From an uncultured Clostridia bacterium (lineage in GTDB: Bacteria > Bacillota > Clostridia > Oscillospirales > Acutalibacteraceae), in assembly GCA_937888485.1 (NCBI GenBank), contig CALAQQ010000091.1:1-20770 (forward strand): DNA of 20,770 bases, written 5' to 3'. Position 1 is the stretch's first letter; each line of letters opens with the position of its first letter. The position numbers and the translations under genes were made by a program. Shown here piece after piece: positions 6,789 through 14,712 of the stretch. Below the pieces are notes generated by a model, which was not told the DNA's origin, made no database searches, and worked only from the letters and a program-made list of their open reading frames with translations.

Positions 6789-8912
6789 ATGAGCAGATAC
6801 TTTAACGTGTATTATCAACAGGGTGAAAATCCCGTTTTTTCCTACAGAAGCGGTCTTGCTGTCTATGAGGAAACTTTTGAAAACGGTGTTCTTCTTGCAT
6901 CGGGAAGCAATGCTTCGGGTTATCCGCTTAATGTTCTTTCGAACTATCCTTCAAGACTCAACCCCCTGCATTTTCATGAGCCGTCTGCATTCAATATTGA
7001 AATTGACGGTCAGTGTGTTGACTACGGCTTGAAATTTGTTGATTTTCAGGCACTGGAAACGGAAAATTCGCTTCAGGCAATTCTGACTCTTGAAAGCGAA
7101 ATAAAACCTGTAAAAATAAATGTCCACACAAATCTTGACGGTACGCAGATGTTTACCCGTTTTATTGAAATCGAAAATCTTTCCGATAAGCCTCTGAATT
7201 TAAACAGACTTTCGCTCATATCGGGCGGTCTTGAAACCGTGGAAAGAGCACAGTTTACGGCTATGAATGATGTTTGCAAGCTTTATTCCGTCGGTTATTT
7301 TGACAACGATAACTGGGGCAGGGAGGGTGAGTTTGCATGGCATGACCTGACCCCGGGTGTTCATTCGGTGAATTACCGTTTCTGTCGTGATAGGTTCGGT
7401 CATCCCCTGTATTTTATCCGTAACAATATAACGGGGAAAATGTATTTCTATCAGATTGGCTGGAGCGGGGGATGCAGATTTACGGCAGACCTCAATGCCG
7501 TTATAGAAAGAAATTTCAGTTCCCTTGCGTTCAAGGCAGAGATAACATCTCACAGTCCGATGATTGTGATTAAACCGCACGAAACCTTTGTTTCACCCGA
7601 AGTTCATGTCGGCATGATATCGGGAGGTCTTGATGAAGCCGTCAATGAAATGCACAGCCATATCAGAAAATCCGTTCTCAATTCACCGTGTGCAGACCCG
7701 TCAAAATGCTATGTCGGTGCAGGAATGGGTGCGGAGCATGATATGTCCGTTGAAACGTCAAAGGCGTTCATCGACCAATTTGCCGAAATGGGTGCGGAAA
7801 TCTTCATTGTTGATGCAGGATGGGAATGTCCTCCGAACGAAGAAAACAAATGGGGCGAATATAACGGAATAAATATTCCGAATCCCGACAGATATCCCCA
7901 CGGAATATCTGAAGTGAGGGATTACTGCCATTCCAAGGGTATGAAATTCGGCTTATGGGTTGATATAGAAAACCTCGGCAACAAAACCGAAATATATGAA
8001 AAGCATCCCGAATGGAGAAGCAGAACAATAATCGGCAACAAGAGCAACAATCTTATTGATATGAGCATTCCCGAAGCTGCTGAATGGGCAGAAAACGAGC
8101 TTGCAAGAATTATAAGCGAATATAAGCTTGATTTGCTTCGTGTTGACCATAATGTTTCTTTCAGAGATTATTTCACAATGAGAAACGGTGAATGTACCAA
8201 TATCCGTCATATTCAGGCGGTTTATGCCATGTATCAGAATCTCAAACGCCGTTTCCCCGAAGTGATTTTTGAAAACTGTGCAGGCGGCGGTGCAAGAACA
8301 GATCTCGGAATGATGAAAAATTTCAATCATACATGGGTATCCGATTGGCAGAAAGCTCCCCGTTCCGTTGCAGTAACAAACGGCATGACAATGGCGCTTC
8401 CGCCCGAAAGAGTTGACCGTCTTTTTGCGGGTATGGGCTGTCATGAATTCGGCTCGGTTGATTTCCATATGAGAAACTGCATGCTTGGTCATATGTCACT
8501 GAATGTTGTTTCTCCCGCAACTGCTGAAATTAATCCTGTTCAGATGGATTTTGTCCGACACAGCGTTGATATTTATAAGAATTTTATCAGAAAAATCCTT
8601 CCCGATTCGAAGATATATCACCATACTCCGGAAACGGCAAAAACGCTTGGAAACGGTTATTCCGTTCTTGAATTATCTTCTTCCGACGGTAAAAAAGGCG
8701 CAATTACAGTGTTCACTATGTCAAATGCATCAACAGATAAATTTAATGTTGTTCCGAAGGGCATAAACGCAGGTCTGACATATAAAATAACCCTTGATAA
8801 CAGCGGGGCAACCTTTAATGCGAACGGTTATGAGTTTGTGTCAAAGGGTATTGATGTTTATATTCCGTCATCGCTTTCCTCGGAACTTGTTCTTTATGAA
8901 ACAATTGAGTAA
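6789..8912 (+). CDS. Divergent GH36-type alpha-galactosidase-like glycoside hydrolase
   Basis: This enzyme of 707 aa has the GH36 layout: an N-terminal beta-sandwich (about residues 1-300), a TIM barrel (about 310-600) and a C-terminal beta domain. The barrel shows EIFIVDAGWE, GMKFGLWVDIENLG and HPEW. The probable nucleophile is Asp453 in LLRVDHNVSF, and the probable acid/base is Asp505 in ENCAGGGARTD; both are clan GH-D positions. Canonical GH36 has Lys-Trp-Asp before the nucleophile and SGGGRFD at the acid/base. Here the first is Arg-Val-Asp and the second is altered, so the substrate may not be a simple alpha-galactoside. There is no signal peptide, so it acts on imported sugar. GAAAGG lies 9 nt before the start. 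The GPH symporter two genes downstream is a plausible supplier. Confidence 0.85.
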   Translation: MSRYFNVYYQQGENPVFSYRSGLAVYEETFENGVLLASGSNASGYPLNVLSNYPSRLNPLHFHEPSAFNIEIDGQCVDYGLKFVDFQALETENSLQAILTLESEIKPVKINVHTNLDGTQMFTRFIEIENLSDKPLNLNRLSLISGGLETVERAQFTAMNDVCKLYSVGYFDNDNWGREGEFAWHDLTPGVHSVNYRFCRDRFGHPLYFIRNNITGKMYFYQIGWSGGCRFTADLNAVIERNFSSLAFKAEITSHSPMIVIKPHETFVSPEVHVGMISGGLDEAVNEMHSHIRKSVLNSPCADPSKCYVGAGMGAEHDMSVETSKAFIDQFAEMGAEIFIVDAGWECPPNEENKWGEYNGINIPNPDRYPHGISEVRDYCHSKGMKFGLWVDIENLGNKTEIYEKHPEWRSRTIIGNKSNNLIDMSIPEAAEWAENELARIISEYKLDLLRVDHNVSFRDYFTMRNGECTNIRHIQAVYAMYQNLKRRFPEVIFENCAGGGARTDLGMMKNFNHTWVSDWQKAPRSVAVTNGMTMALPPERVDRLFAGMGCHEFGSVDFHMRNCMLGHMSLNVVSPATAEINPVQMDFVRHSVDIYKNFIRKILPDSKIYHHTPETAKTLGNGYSVLELSSSDGKKGAITVFTMSNASTDKFNVVPKGINAGLTYKITLDNSGATFNANGYEFVSKGIDVYIPSSLSSELVLYETIE

Positions 8913-8930
8913 AACCTTGTCGGAAAATGC

Positions 8931-8959
8931 TTTACAAATCGTTTTTAATGTGTTAGAGT
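8931..8959 (+). promoter_or_regulatory. Promoter of the uracil permease gene
   Basis: TTTACA (8931-8936), a 17-nt spacer and TAGAGT (8954-8959) lie 29 nt before the chosen ATG. The leader is too short for a riboswitch or a PyrR-type attenuator. Confidence 0.55.
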
Positions 8960-8988
8960 TTTATTAAGAAAAAATGGAGGTTGAAAAA

Positions 8989-10380
8989 ATGTCAAAGAAA
9001 AAATTTGATGTCGGCGAAGGCATCTATGATGCAAAACAGCTTGGTTATCCCCAAATGGGTATTCTCGGTGTTCAGCATATGTTTGCCATGTTCGGAGCAA
9101 CGGTTCTTGTTCCTGCATTAACAGGTCTCAGCGTTTCGGCAACCCTTCTTTTCGCAGGTCTCGGTACGCTTCTTTTCCATCTTCTTACTAAAGGTAAGGT
9201 TCCCGCATTCCTCGGTTCATCATTTGCTTTTATCGGCGGATATGCGGCAATCACCGCTATCGGAACTGATGAAGCAGGAAACGCAATTAATGATTACAGT
9301 CTTCTTCCATATGCATGCTTCGGCGTTGCATGTGCGGGCGTTCTCTATCTTGTTCTTTCCGCTCTTATAAAGGCATTCGGCGCAAAGAAGGTTATGAAGT
9401 TCTTCCCGCCTATCGTAACAGGTCCCATTATCATTGCAATCGGTCTTACACTTTCTTCAAGTGCTATCGGTAACTGTCAGGCAAACTGGCTTGTTGCAGT
9501 TGTTGCAATTGCAATTATCATTATCTGCAATATCTGGGGCAAGGGTATGATTAAGATTATCCCCATTATGCTCGGTGTTCTCGGTTCATCGCTCGTTGCG
9601 GTTATCCTTCACTTCACGGGCGCTATGGAAACTCTTGACCCCGCAAAGCTTGAAGCATTCAAAGCGGCAGACTGGGTAGGTCTTCCTTTCCAGATGAAGG
9701 ATACTGTTTTCGGCCTTTTTGCAGGCGGTTTTGATAAGAACCTTCTTATCTCAGCAGTTATTACAATTATGCCTATCTCACTTGCAACCATGGTTGAGCA
9801 TATCGGTGATATTTCGGCTATCAGCTCAACTTGCAAGAAGAACTATATTGCTGACCCCGGTCTTCACAGAACTCTTCTCGGCGACGGTCTTGCAACAATC
9901 CTTGCTTCTCTCTTCGGTGCACCCGCAAACACAACTTACGGTGAAAACACAGGTGTTCTTTCACTCTCAAAGGTGTTTGACCCCAAGGTTGTAAGAATAG
10001 CAGCTTATCTTGCTGTTCTCGTTTCATTCTCGCCCAAGTTTGCTGCTCTTGTAAGCCTTATGCCTACCGCAACAATCGGCGGTGCATCGCTTGTTCTTTA
10101 CGGTATGATTTCCGCAGTCGGAGTAAGAAACGTTGTTGAAAATAAGGTTAACTTTGAAAACACAAGAAACGTTATCATCGCAGCTCTTATTCTTGTTCTC
10201 TCAATCGGTGTTAACTACGCAGGCGCAATTCAGATTCCTGTCGGTTCAGTTACAATCAGCCTTTCAGGTCTTGCTGTCGGTGCACTTGTAGGCATTATTC
10301 TCAATGCAATTCTTCCCGGCAAGGATTATGAATTCGGTTCGAATGAAAAAGGCGACAAATCCGTTAATTTCAAAGTATAA
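8989..10380 (+). CDS. uraA: Uracil permease, NCS2 family (UraA/PyrP type)
   Basis: This is a proton-coupled nucleobase importer of 463 aa with about 14 hydrophobic segments. The family hallmarks are GVQHMFAMFGATVLVP near the N-terminus, VPAFLGSSFAFIGGY (71-85), TMVEHIGDISA with Glu270 and ANTTYGENTGV with Glu319. These two Glu correspond to the substrate-binding acidic residues of UraA-like carriers. GGASLVLYGMISAVGVRN is also typical of uracil rather than purine members. An ATG at 8974 is open in frame, but GGAGG at 8976-8980 would lie inside that extension and is ideally placed 8 nt before the ATG at 8989, so 8989 is chosen. The gene is monocistronic, ending at a strong terminator. Uracil specificity is inferred. 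Confidence 0.92.
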   Translation: MSKKKFDVGEGIYDAKQLGYPQMGILGVQHMFAMFGATVLVPALTGLSVSATLLFAGLGTLLFHLLTKGKVPAFLGSSFAFIGGYAAITAIGTDEAGNAINDYSLLPYACFGVACAGVLYLVLSALIKAFGAKKVMKFFPPIVTGPIIIAIGLTLSSSAIGNCQANWLVAVVAIAIIIICNIWGKGMIKIIPIMLGVLGSSLVAVILHFTGAMETLDPAKLEAFKAADWVGLPFQMKDTVFGLFAGGFDKNLLISAVITIMPISLATMVEHIGDISAISSTCKKNYIADPGLHRTLLGDGLATILASLFGAPANTTYGENTGVLSLSKVFDPKVVRIAAYLAVLVSFSPKFAALVSLMPTATIGGASLVLYGMISAVGVRNVVENKVNFENTRNVIIAALILVLSIGVNYAGAIQIPVGSVTISLSGLAVGALVGIILNAILPGKDYEFGSNEKGDKSVNFKV

Positions 10381-10399
10381 TTCGAATTATCAATATCAG

Positions 10400-10429
10400 G
10401 GAGCAGGTTATTACACCTGCTCCTTTTTT
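10400..10429 (+). terminator. Terminator of the uracil permease gene
   Basis: A perfect 9-bp stem (GGAGCAGGT with ACCTGCTCC) has a six-base loop and is followed by six T. Confidence 0.95.
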
Positions 10430-10496
10430 GTATCGGCTATATAAACAAAAACAGAGAGTGTTTACTGTGTAATATTCATAAAAAATTATTGCAGTA

Positions 10497-10525
10497 TTGA
10501 AAAACAGTTAAGTGTATGTTAATAT
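10497..10525 (+). promoter_or_regulatory. Promoter of the GPH symporter gene
   Basis: TTGAAA (10497-10502), a 17-nt spacer and TAATAT (10520-10525) lie 35 nt before the ATG. The region between the previous terminator and this promoter is AT-rich with no clear operator. Confidence 0.6.
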
Positions 10526-10560
10526 TATATAGATAATTTATAAAGATAAGGAGAGATTAT

Positions 10561-12111
10561 ATGGCATCTGAATCAACAGCCAGGGTTGTTGAGGAGAAGG
10601 CACCGAGCGCAGTCCCCAAAGACAGGCGTTATGTCGGCTCCAAAGAAACCTTTGCATACATACTCGATGATATTGCTCAGAGCTTCAATATCGGTAAGTA
10701 TGACGACGTTTTCAGAATGAACATCCTCAAAATTGACCTTGTTCTTCAGTCGGTCACCAACGGTGTTATCACTGTATGGGATATTATCAACGACCTTTTC
10801 CTTGCAGCTCTCGTTGACAAAACCCGTACAAGATGGGGTAAATTCAAACCGTATCTTGTAGTATACGCCATTCCCGGTGTTTTTCTTACCGTTGTTTATT
10901 GGGCGCTTCCCATGTTTTATGGCACCGAAGGTATCGGTTCCAATATTCCGAGGTTTGCGATTTACCTGCTGCTTCAGATTTTCTCAAATCTTGCGACGTC
11001 TTTGATTTCGATTGTCCGTCAGGGCATGACATCAACAATAACCCCGAATATTATTGACCGAACAAGGCTTATAACCTCGGCAAACCTTCTTTCGGGCTTC
11101 GTTGAAAAGGCACCCGAAATCCTTATGGGTCTTTTGATTGATATTTATATCAACAGCCCTGCAAATGATATTCTCCAGGTAACAAACCCAGACGCATATC
11201 AGTCTGGTTATAACAGAATGTTCGTTCTCGGCGGTGTTATTACTGCTGTTGCTTCGGGACTTTTCGCTCTCTTCTATGCATTCGTTGCAAAAGAAAGAGT
11301 TATGCAGACTGTTGACCGTCCCAGCGTATTCGGTGGCATCAAGTCTGTTGTTACCAACAAACCCCTTCTTCTCATCACTCTTTCCGAGTTCCTCGGCGCA
11401 TTCAGCCTCAACTCGGGCACAAACCTTTACTACATCGAAGTTCTCAACCTTGCATCGATGGCAACAATCGTTGGTATTCCCGGTGCGGTTGTTTCACCCA
11501 TTTCCTATTCATACGTTCCCTGGGCACGTTCAAAGTTCTCAACAAAAGCACTTTGGATTGCAGGTTCCCATGTTGACAGCGTTCTGATGCTCGGCGTTTA
11601 TGCCGCAGGTAAGTTCATCAACATCGGCGGCAAGAAGGGTTACGAAAGCCTCGCAGTCATGATTCCCGCATTCATGCTTCGCGAAACCATCTGGATGTTC
11701 TTCTGGGGTATCAGAAAGGTTATTCCCGAAGAAATGCGAAACGAAGCTATCGACTACGGCGAGTGGAAGAACGGTTTCCGTTCCGAAGGTATGACAGGCG
11801 TTGCAAAAGGTCTTGTTACCAAGATGGTTGGCGGCGTTAAGAACGTTGTTCAGCCCCTTCTCTTCAAGGCATTCGGATACGATAACACAAAGAATCAGGG
11901 CGCTCAGACTCCTGAAGCACGCTATGCTCTCTTCTTTATGTGTACTCTTCTTCCTGTTGTTACAGGTATCCTCAGCATCATTCCTCAGCTTTTCTATGAC
12001 CTTCAGGGCGAAAAGAGAGAAAGAATGTATATGGAACTCCGTGAAAGACGTAAGGCTATCGCAGCGGAAGTTAAGGAATTTAACGACACAGCAGGCGAAG
12101 AAAACAAATAA
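10561..12111 (+). CDS. GPH-family sugar:cation symporter (MelB-like MFS)
   Basis: This 516-aa transporter belongs to the glycoside-pentoside-hexuronide:cation symporter family. The diagnostic block is TVWDIINDLFLAALVDKTRT (71-90) followed by RWGKFKPYLV. Asp74 and Asp78 in WDIIND sit at the positions of the cation-binding aspartates of MelB, and DKTRTRWGKFKP is the conserved loop 2-3 motif. Roughly twelve hydrophobic segments follow, with a basic, charged C-terminal tail (GEKRERMYMELRERRKAIAA). AAGGAGAG lies 6 nt before the ATG. It has its own promoter and terminator. The GH36-like enzyme upstream suggests a galactoside or related glycoside as substrate, but the uracil permease separates them and the substrate is not proven. 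Confidence 0.88.
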   Translation: MASESTARVVEEKAPSAVPKDRRYVGSKETFAYILDDIAQSFNIGKYDDVFRMNILKIDLVLQSVTNGVITVWDIINDLFLAALVDKTRTRWGKFKPYLVVYAIPGVFLTVVYWALPMFYGTEGIGSNIPRFAIYLLLQIFSNLATSLISIVRQGMTSTITPNIIDRTRLITSANLLSGFVEKAPEILMGLLIDIYINSPANDILQVTNPDAYQSGYNRMFVLGGVITAVASGLFALFYAFVAKERVMQTVDRPSVFGGIKSVVTNKPLLLITLSEFLGAFSLNSGTNLYYIEVLNLASMATIVGIPGAVVSPISYSYVPWARSKFSTKALWIAGSHVDSVLMLGVYAAGKFINIGGKKGYESLAVMIPAFMLRETIWMFFWGIRKVIPEEMRNEAIDYGEWKNGFRSEGMTGVAKGLVTKMVGGVKNVVQPLLFKAFGYDNTKNQGAQTPEARYALFFMCTLLPVVTGILSIIPQLFYDLQGEKRERMYMELRERRKAIAAEVKEFNDTAGEENK

Positions 12112-12118
12112 TAACAAC

Positions 12119-12149
12119 AAAAACCTCGGTCTGAATGACCGAGGTTTTT
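12119..12149 (+). terminator. Terminator of the symporter gene
   Basis: AAAAACCTCGGTC pairs perfectly with GACCGAGGTTTTT across a five-base loop. The T-run is part of the stem, a common arrangement. It ends 14 nt before the next start. Confidence 0.85.
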
Positions 12150-12163
12150 AAACAGGATTTTTT

Positions 12164-12727
12164 ATGGAACTTATATTTGAAAAAGTCAGGAATATTCTTT
12201 CTGTAAAACCGAATGCAATTATAGGAATTGACGGTTATTGTGCTTCGGGGAAAACAACTCTTGCCATGCAGATTGCCCAAAAATTCAATGCACAGGTTGT
12301 ACATATGGATGATTTTTTTCTGCCGTTTGATATGCGCACAGAGAAAAGACTGTCAGAAACGGGCGGAAATGTGCATTATGAACGGTTTAATGCAGAAGTG
12401 GTATCGGGATTCGAAAAAGGTTCTGAATTCGATTACAGGGCATTCTGTTGTCAAAACGGAACATACGCTGAAACAAAAGAAATATTACCCGATAAACCCA
12501 CGATAATTGAAGGATCATATGCATTTCATCCTGAAATAAGACTGAACTATGATTTAAAGATTTTTGTGAAAGCAGATTACGATGTTCGTCTTTCCCGTAT
12601 TCTTGAAAGAAACGGAATGCAGGCTCTTGAAACCTTCAAATCAAAATGGATACCTCTTGAAAACAGATATTTTGATGAATTCAAAATCGAAGAAAAATGT
12701 GATATAATAAAACAGACCGGAAATTAA
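12164..12727 (+). CDS. Uridine-kinase-like P-loop NTP-dependent kinase
   Basis: This 187-aa cytoplasmic protein has a clear Walker A, GIDGYCASGKTT (Gly24 to Thr31), and the uridine-kinase-superfamily block VVHMDDFFLP (45-54), where the acidic pair usually contacts substrate or magnesium. IIEGSYAFHP (about 114-123) marks the next strand, and RLSRILERNG near 143-152 is a lid-like basic segment. The length and order fit the short Udk-like proteins of Clostridia, not full uridine kinases (over 200 aa), so the phosphate acceptor is uncertain. AGGA lies about 7 nt before the ATG. The stop codon lies in the middle of the terminator palindrome. It may receive read-through from the symporter gene. Confidence 0.8.
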   Translation: MELIFEKVRNILSVKPNAIIGIDGYCASGKTTLAMQIAQKFNAQVVHMDDFFLPFDMRTEKRLSETGGNVHYERFNAEVVSGFEKGSEFDYRAFCCQNGTYAETKEILPDKPTIIEGSYAFHPEIRLNYDLKIFVKADYDVRLSRILERNGMQALETFKSKWIPLENRYFDEFKIEEKCDIIKQTGN

Positions 12728-12740
12728 TTTCCGGTCTGTT
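12711..12740. terminator. Perfect 30-nt palindrome, bidirectional terminator
   Basis: A perfect 15+15 nt inverted repeat begins AACAGACCGG and is centred on the TAA stop of the kinase gene. On the plus strand GCTTTTTAAG follows. On the minus strand a T-rich TTATTATATC follows. It sits between convergent genes (kinase and ptsH) and can serve both. Confidence 0.88.
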
Positions 12741-12760
12741 GCTTTTTAAGGTTCTTATAA

Positions 12761-13024
12761 TTATTCTGCAAAGCCTGATTCAACGAGCTTTACGAGCTCA
12801 TTGACAGCCTGTTCTTCGTCGGGACCGCCTGCGATAACACGGATGTTTGTACCACCCATGATACCGAGAGAAAGCACACCGAGAAGGCTCTTTGCGTTAA
12901 CTCTGCGTTCTTCTTTTTCAACCCAGATTGATGACTTGAATTCGTTAGCCTTCTGGATGAAGAATGTTGCAGGACGAGCATGAAGTCCAACCTGATTCTG
13001 AACAGTTACGTCTTTTACATACAT
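12761..13024 (-). CDS. ptsH: Phosphocarrier protein HPr
   Basis: This is the phosphotransferase-system carrier that receives phosphate from enzyme I at His15 and passes it to sugar-specific IIA proteins. The start at 13024 gives 87 aa, the normal HPr length, and puts His15 in GLHARPATFF and Ser46 in NAKSLLGVLS exactly at the canonical numbers. Ser46 is the HPr-kinase site used with CcpA in Firmicutes. His15 rules out the Crh paralogue, which has Gln. An open frame reaches to 13162, but the upstream residues do not belong to HPr, and GGGAGA lies about 11 nt before 13024. Enzyme I is not adjacent. Transcription should start at the 13071-13098 promoter, possibly also from the 13339-13367 promoter further upstream. 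Confidence 0.97.
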   Translation of the reverse strand: MYVKDVTVQNQVGLHARPATFFIQKANEFKSSIWVEKEERRVNAKSLLGVLSLGIMGGTNIRVIAGGPDEEQAVNELVKLVESGFAE

Positions 13025-13070
13025 AGTTATATATCTCCCACGCTGAAAATTTCTTGTTAATACATTACAT

Positions 13071-13098
13071 ATTATATCATAAAACTTTGCTTCGTCAA
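13071..13098 (-). promoter_or_regulatory. Promoter of ptsH
   Basis: On the minus strand TTGACG (13093-13098), 16 nt, then a perfect TATAAT (13071-13076) preceded by TGA, an extended -10. The leader to the ATG is about 40 nt. Confidence 0.75.
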
Positions 13099-13152
13099 CA
13101 TTTTCAACCTCAGTTTTGGTGCATTTAAGAATAATTCGGCTTGTCGGCCAAA

Positions 13153-13161
13153 GTGAGGGCA
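13153..13161. repeat. GTGAGGGCA direct repeat, copy 1
   Basis: This nine-base sequence is repeated exactly at 13348-13356, 195 bp away. This copy also forms a small palindrome (TGAG-GGCA-CTCA) and lies about 55 bp upstream of the ptsH -35 element. Confidence 0.5.
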
Positions 13162-13212
13162 CTCAATTTTTTTTGTTTTGTTGAAATTGACTATAGACAA
13201 AATTGAATTTTT

Positions 13213-13332
13213 GAAAACATCAGGATAAGGTAATATTCAAAGAACCTTTTTAACTATTATCTGTAAAAGATAATAGTATATTCACGGTTCTCTGTTTTGC
13301 CTTATAAGTAACTCAGCACAAGTTTTCTCATA
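13213..13332 (-). ncRNA. Candidate structured non-coding RNA or long ptsH leader
   Basis: Four nested inverted repeats share nearly the same centre: GAAAAC (13213-13218) with GTTTTC (13322-13327), ATAAGG (13225-13230) with CCTTAT (13300-13305), AGAACC (13241-13246) with GGTTCT (13286-13291), and a perfect 10-bp hairpin ACTATTATCT/AGATAATAGT (13253-13262 with 13268-13277, five-base loop). The minus-strand promoter at 13339-13367 predicts a start near 13331-13333, only a few bases before the outer stem. No convincing ORF is present. The 3' end is not clear: a weak hairpin at 13136-13151 followed by ATTATTCTT could stop it, giving about 200 nt, or it could read into ptsH. The rod-like shape recalls 6S RNA, but the large internal loop lies much nearer the 5' end than expected, so no family is assigned. 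Confidence 0.42.
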
Positions 13333-13338
13333 GCATAT

Positions 13339-13367
13339 ATTTTAATTGTGAGGGCATAAAATGTCAA
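13339..13367 (-). promoter_or_regulatory. Near-consensus promoter for the candidate RNA
   Basis: On the minus strand a perfect TTGACA (13362-13367), exactly 17 nt, then TAAAAT (13339-13344). No protein start follows within 300 nt. The spacer contains the TGCCCTCAC repeat (13348-13356), which could be a regulator site. Confidence 0.7.
13348..13356. repeat. GTGAGGGCA direct repeat, copy 2
   Basis: Exact copy of the nine bases at 13153-13161, placed between the -35 and -10 of the candidate RNA promoter. Confidence 0.5.
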
Positions 13368-13458
13368 TGTACAAAAGTCATATTGTTTTTATATTATAGC
13401 AACGATTTGTTATCATTTTCAACAAAATACGATATTGCTTTTCGTCATTGTGCTAAAT

Positions 13459-13495
13459 AATAAAGGAAACAAGGTGTTGCAAGCCTTGTTTCCTT
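13459..13495 (-). terminator. Terminator of the G5/3D-domain gene
   Basis: A perfect 12-bp stem AAGGAAACAAGG/CCTTGTTTCCTT has a nine-base loop. On the minus strand it is followed by TATTATTTAG; on the plus strand GTTTTTTG follows, so it could work both ways. It lies 18 nt after the stop at 13513. Confidence 0.85.
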
Positions 13496-13512
13496 GTTTT
13501 TTGTTTTGGTGA

Positions 13513-14712
13513 TTAACCGAGAACGTAGATTTTAACGTTTCTGTTGCCCCAGTTTCGGCACATTTCCTCGTTGTCCATATAGAGGTCTATATCGGTGTTT
13601 CCTTTTTTAACAAATCCGCCTGTATCGGCTGCAATGCAGTAGCCGTAAACATATGAACCGTCTGCGGAAACAACATAAAGTTCTGTTCCGTAAGGGATTT
13701 CTTTGGGGTCAACTGCAATGTGACCGGGCATAGGTTTTCTGCCGGTTGAGGTTGTAGGGTCACCTGTATAAGCGGTTGCCTTGCCTGAAATGCAGTATTC
13801 ATAGTTAACCGGAACACCGTTTTTGTCAAGCTTTAATTCTGCGGGAACATCGAGATCTGAAATTGCTGTACCGTTATTTTTGAAAGAAGCGAGAGTAGTT
13901 CTTTGTTTTGTGCCAACCTTCTTCACTTCGTTAACGGGTTTTTCAATGATTTTTTCTCTTGAGAAAACGGTTTCTTCAAGTTTACCGTCAACATATTTTT
14001 CAGTAAAGAATGCATATTTCTTACCGTTAACGCCTTCTGAAATTATCTCTTCTTCGTCAACGAACATGTTGTTATCTTTGATTGTTTCTGTTTCAAAGGG
14101 GATTTCCTGCATTACGCTCTTGATATCGTATTTCACTCTGATTATTCTGATTTTTGTGAAACCGTTGAGCTTTGTGTCAGGAGAGGGGGAAACTATGTCG
14201 TTTTCATCAATGGAAATATCAGCTTTTTCAAGCGCATCGGCAACAGTGCCTTTTGCAATGAAAACTCTTTTGTTCTTGCCGTCTGCAGAGATATTAACAC
14301 TGAATGCTTTTTTGACAAAAATACTCATGCTGTCAAAGATATTTTTTGCTGATCTGATTCCGCTTTTATCATCGTATACGAATGCAAGGTTGTCTGTATC
14401 AATGATACTGTCAGATTCTGAGTTTCCGATGATGATTGTACCGCCGTATTTTGCACTGAAATCCTTTGTGCAGATATCGTCATTTGTTTCAAGTTCAAAT
14501 CCGGCTGCTTTGATGATTTTATAGGGGTCTGTTTCTGCGGTCGATATGCTTACTGATTTTTCTCCGTCTGTTACCGTAACCTTGTTAACAGCATTTGTTG
14601 CAAAAGTTGTGAAGGTTACTGAGCAGATGAACAAAACCGTAATAACAGCAGTCAGAATCTTGAAGCTGAGTTTACGGGGTGCACTGCTCTCGGATAATGA
14701 ATTGGTAATCAT
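13513..14712 (-). CDS. Cell-wall protein with DUF348, G5 and 3D domains (YabE-like)
   Basis: This 399-aa protein is anchored or secreted: a basic N-terminus is followed by a hydrophobic helix (about residues 16-38). Two DUF348-like ubiquitin-type repeats follow (about 44-80 and 137-180; GTVADALEKADI in the second), then a G5 domain (about 195-268), and a C-terminal 3D domain (about 307-399). The 3D domain is a double-psi barrel with three conserved aspartates; here they are DP (336), DTGG (363) and IDLY (377). The fold is that of lytic transglycosylases such as MltA, and YabE/YocH-type proteins remodel peptidoglycan. AAGGAGA lies 6 nt before the ATG. It has a consensus promoter, its own terminator and a long regulatory-looking upstream region. 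Confidence 0.92.
   Translation of the reverse strand: MITNSLSESSAPRKLSFKILTAVITVLFICSVTFTTFATNAVNKVTVTDGEKSVSISTAETDPYKIIKAAGFELETNDDICTKDFSAKYGGTIIIGNSESDSIIDTDNLAFVYDDKSGIRSAKNIFDSMSIFVKKAFSVNISADGKNKRVFIAKGTVADALEKADISIDENDIVSPSPDTKLNGFTKIRIIRVKYDIKSVMQEIPFETETIKDNNMFVDEEEIISEGVNGKKYAFFTEKYVDGKLEETVFSREKIIEKPVNEVKKVGTKQRTTLASFKNNGTAISDLDVPAELKLDKNGVPVNYEYCISGKATAYTGDPTTSTGRKPMPGHIAVDPKEIPYGTELYVVSADGSYVYGYCIAADTGGFVKKGNTDIDLYMDNEEMCRNWGNRNVKIYVLG

Noticed and set aside
8974..8988. Upstream ATG adding MEVEK to the uracil permease
   Set aside because: The GGAGG that best serves as ribosome binding site would be inside the added codons; the ATG at 8989 is ideally spaced from it.
13025..13162. 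N-terminal extension of HPr to 133 aa
   Set aside because: The extension covers the ptsH promoter, and only the shorter start gives His15 and Ser46 and the normal 87-aa length.
13302..13331. Nine-codon reading frame (MRKLVLSYL) at the predicted start of the candidate RNA
   Set aside because: It begins at the predicted transcript start with no ribosome binding site and spans the stem bases; probably chance.
13153..13356. Small transposable element (MITE) with GTGAGGGCA as target duplication
   Set aside because: The sequences just inside the two 9-mers do not form matching terminal inverted repeats, and the nested stems are centred elsewhere.
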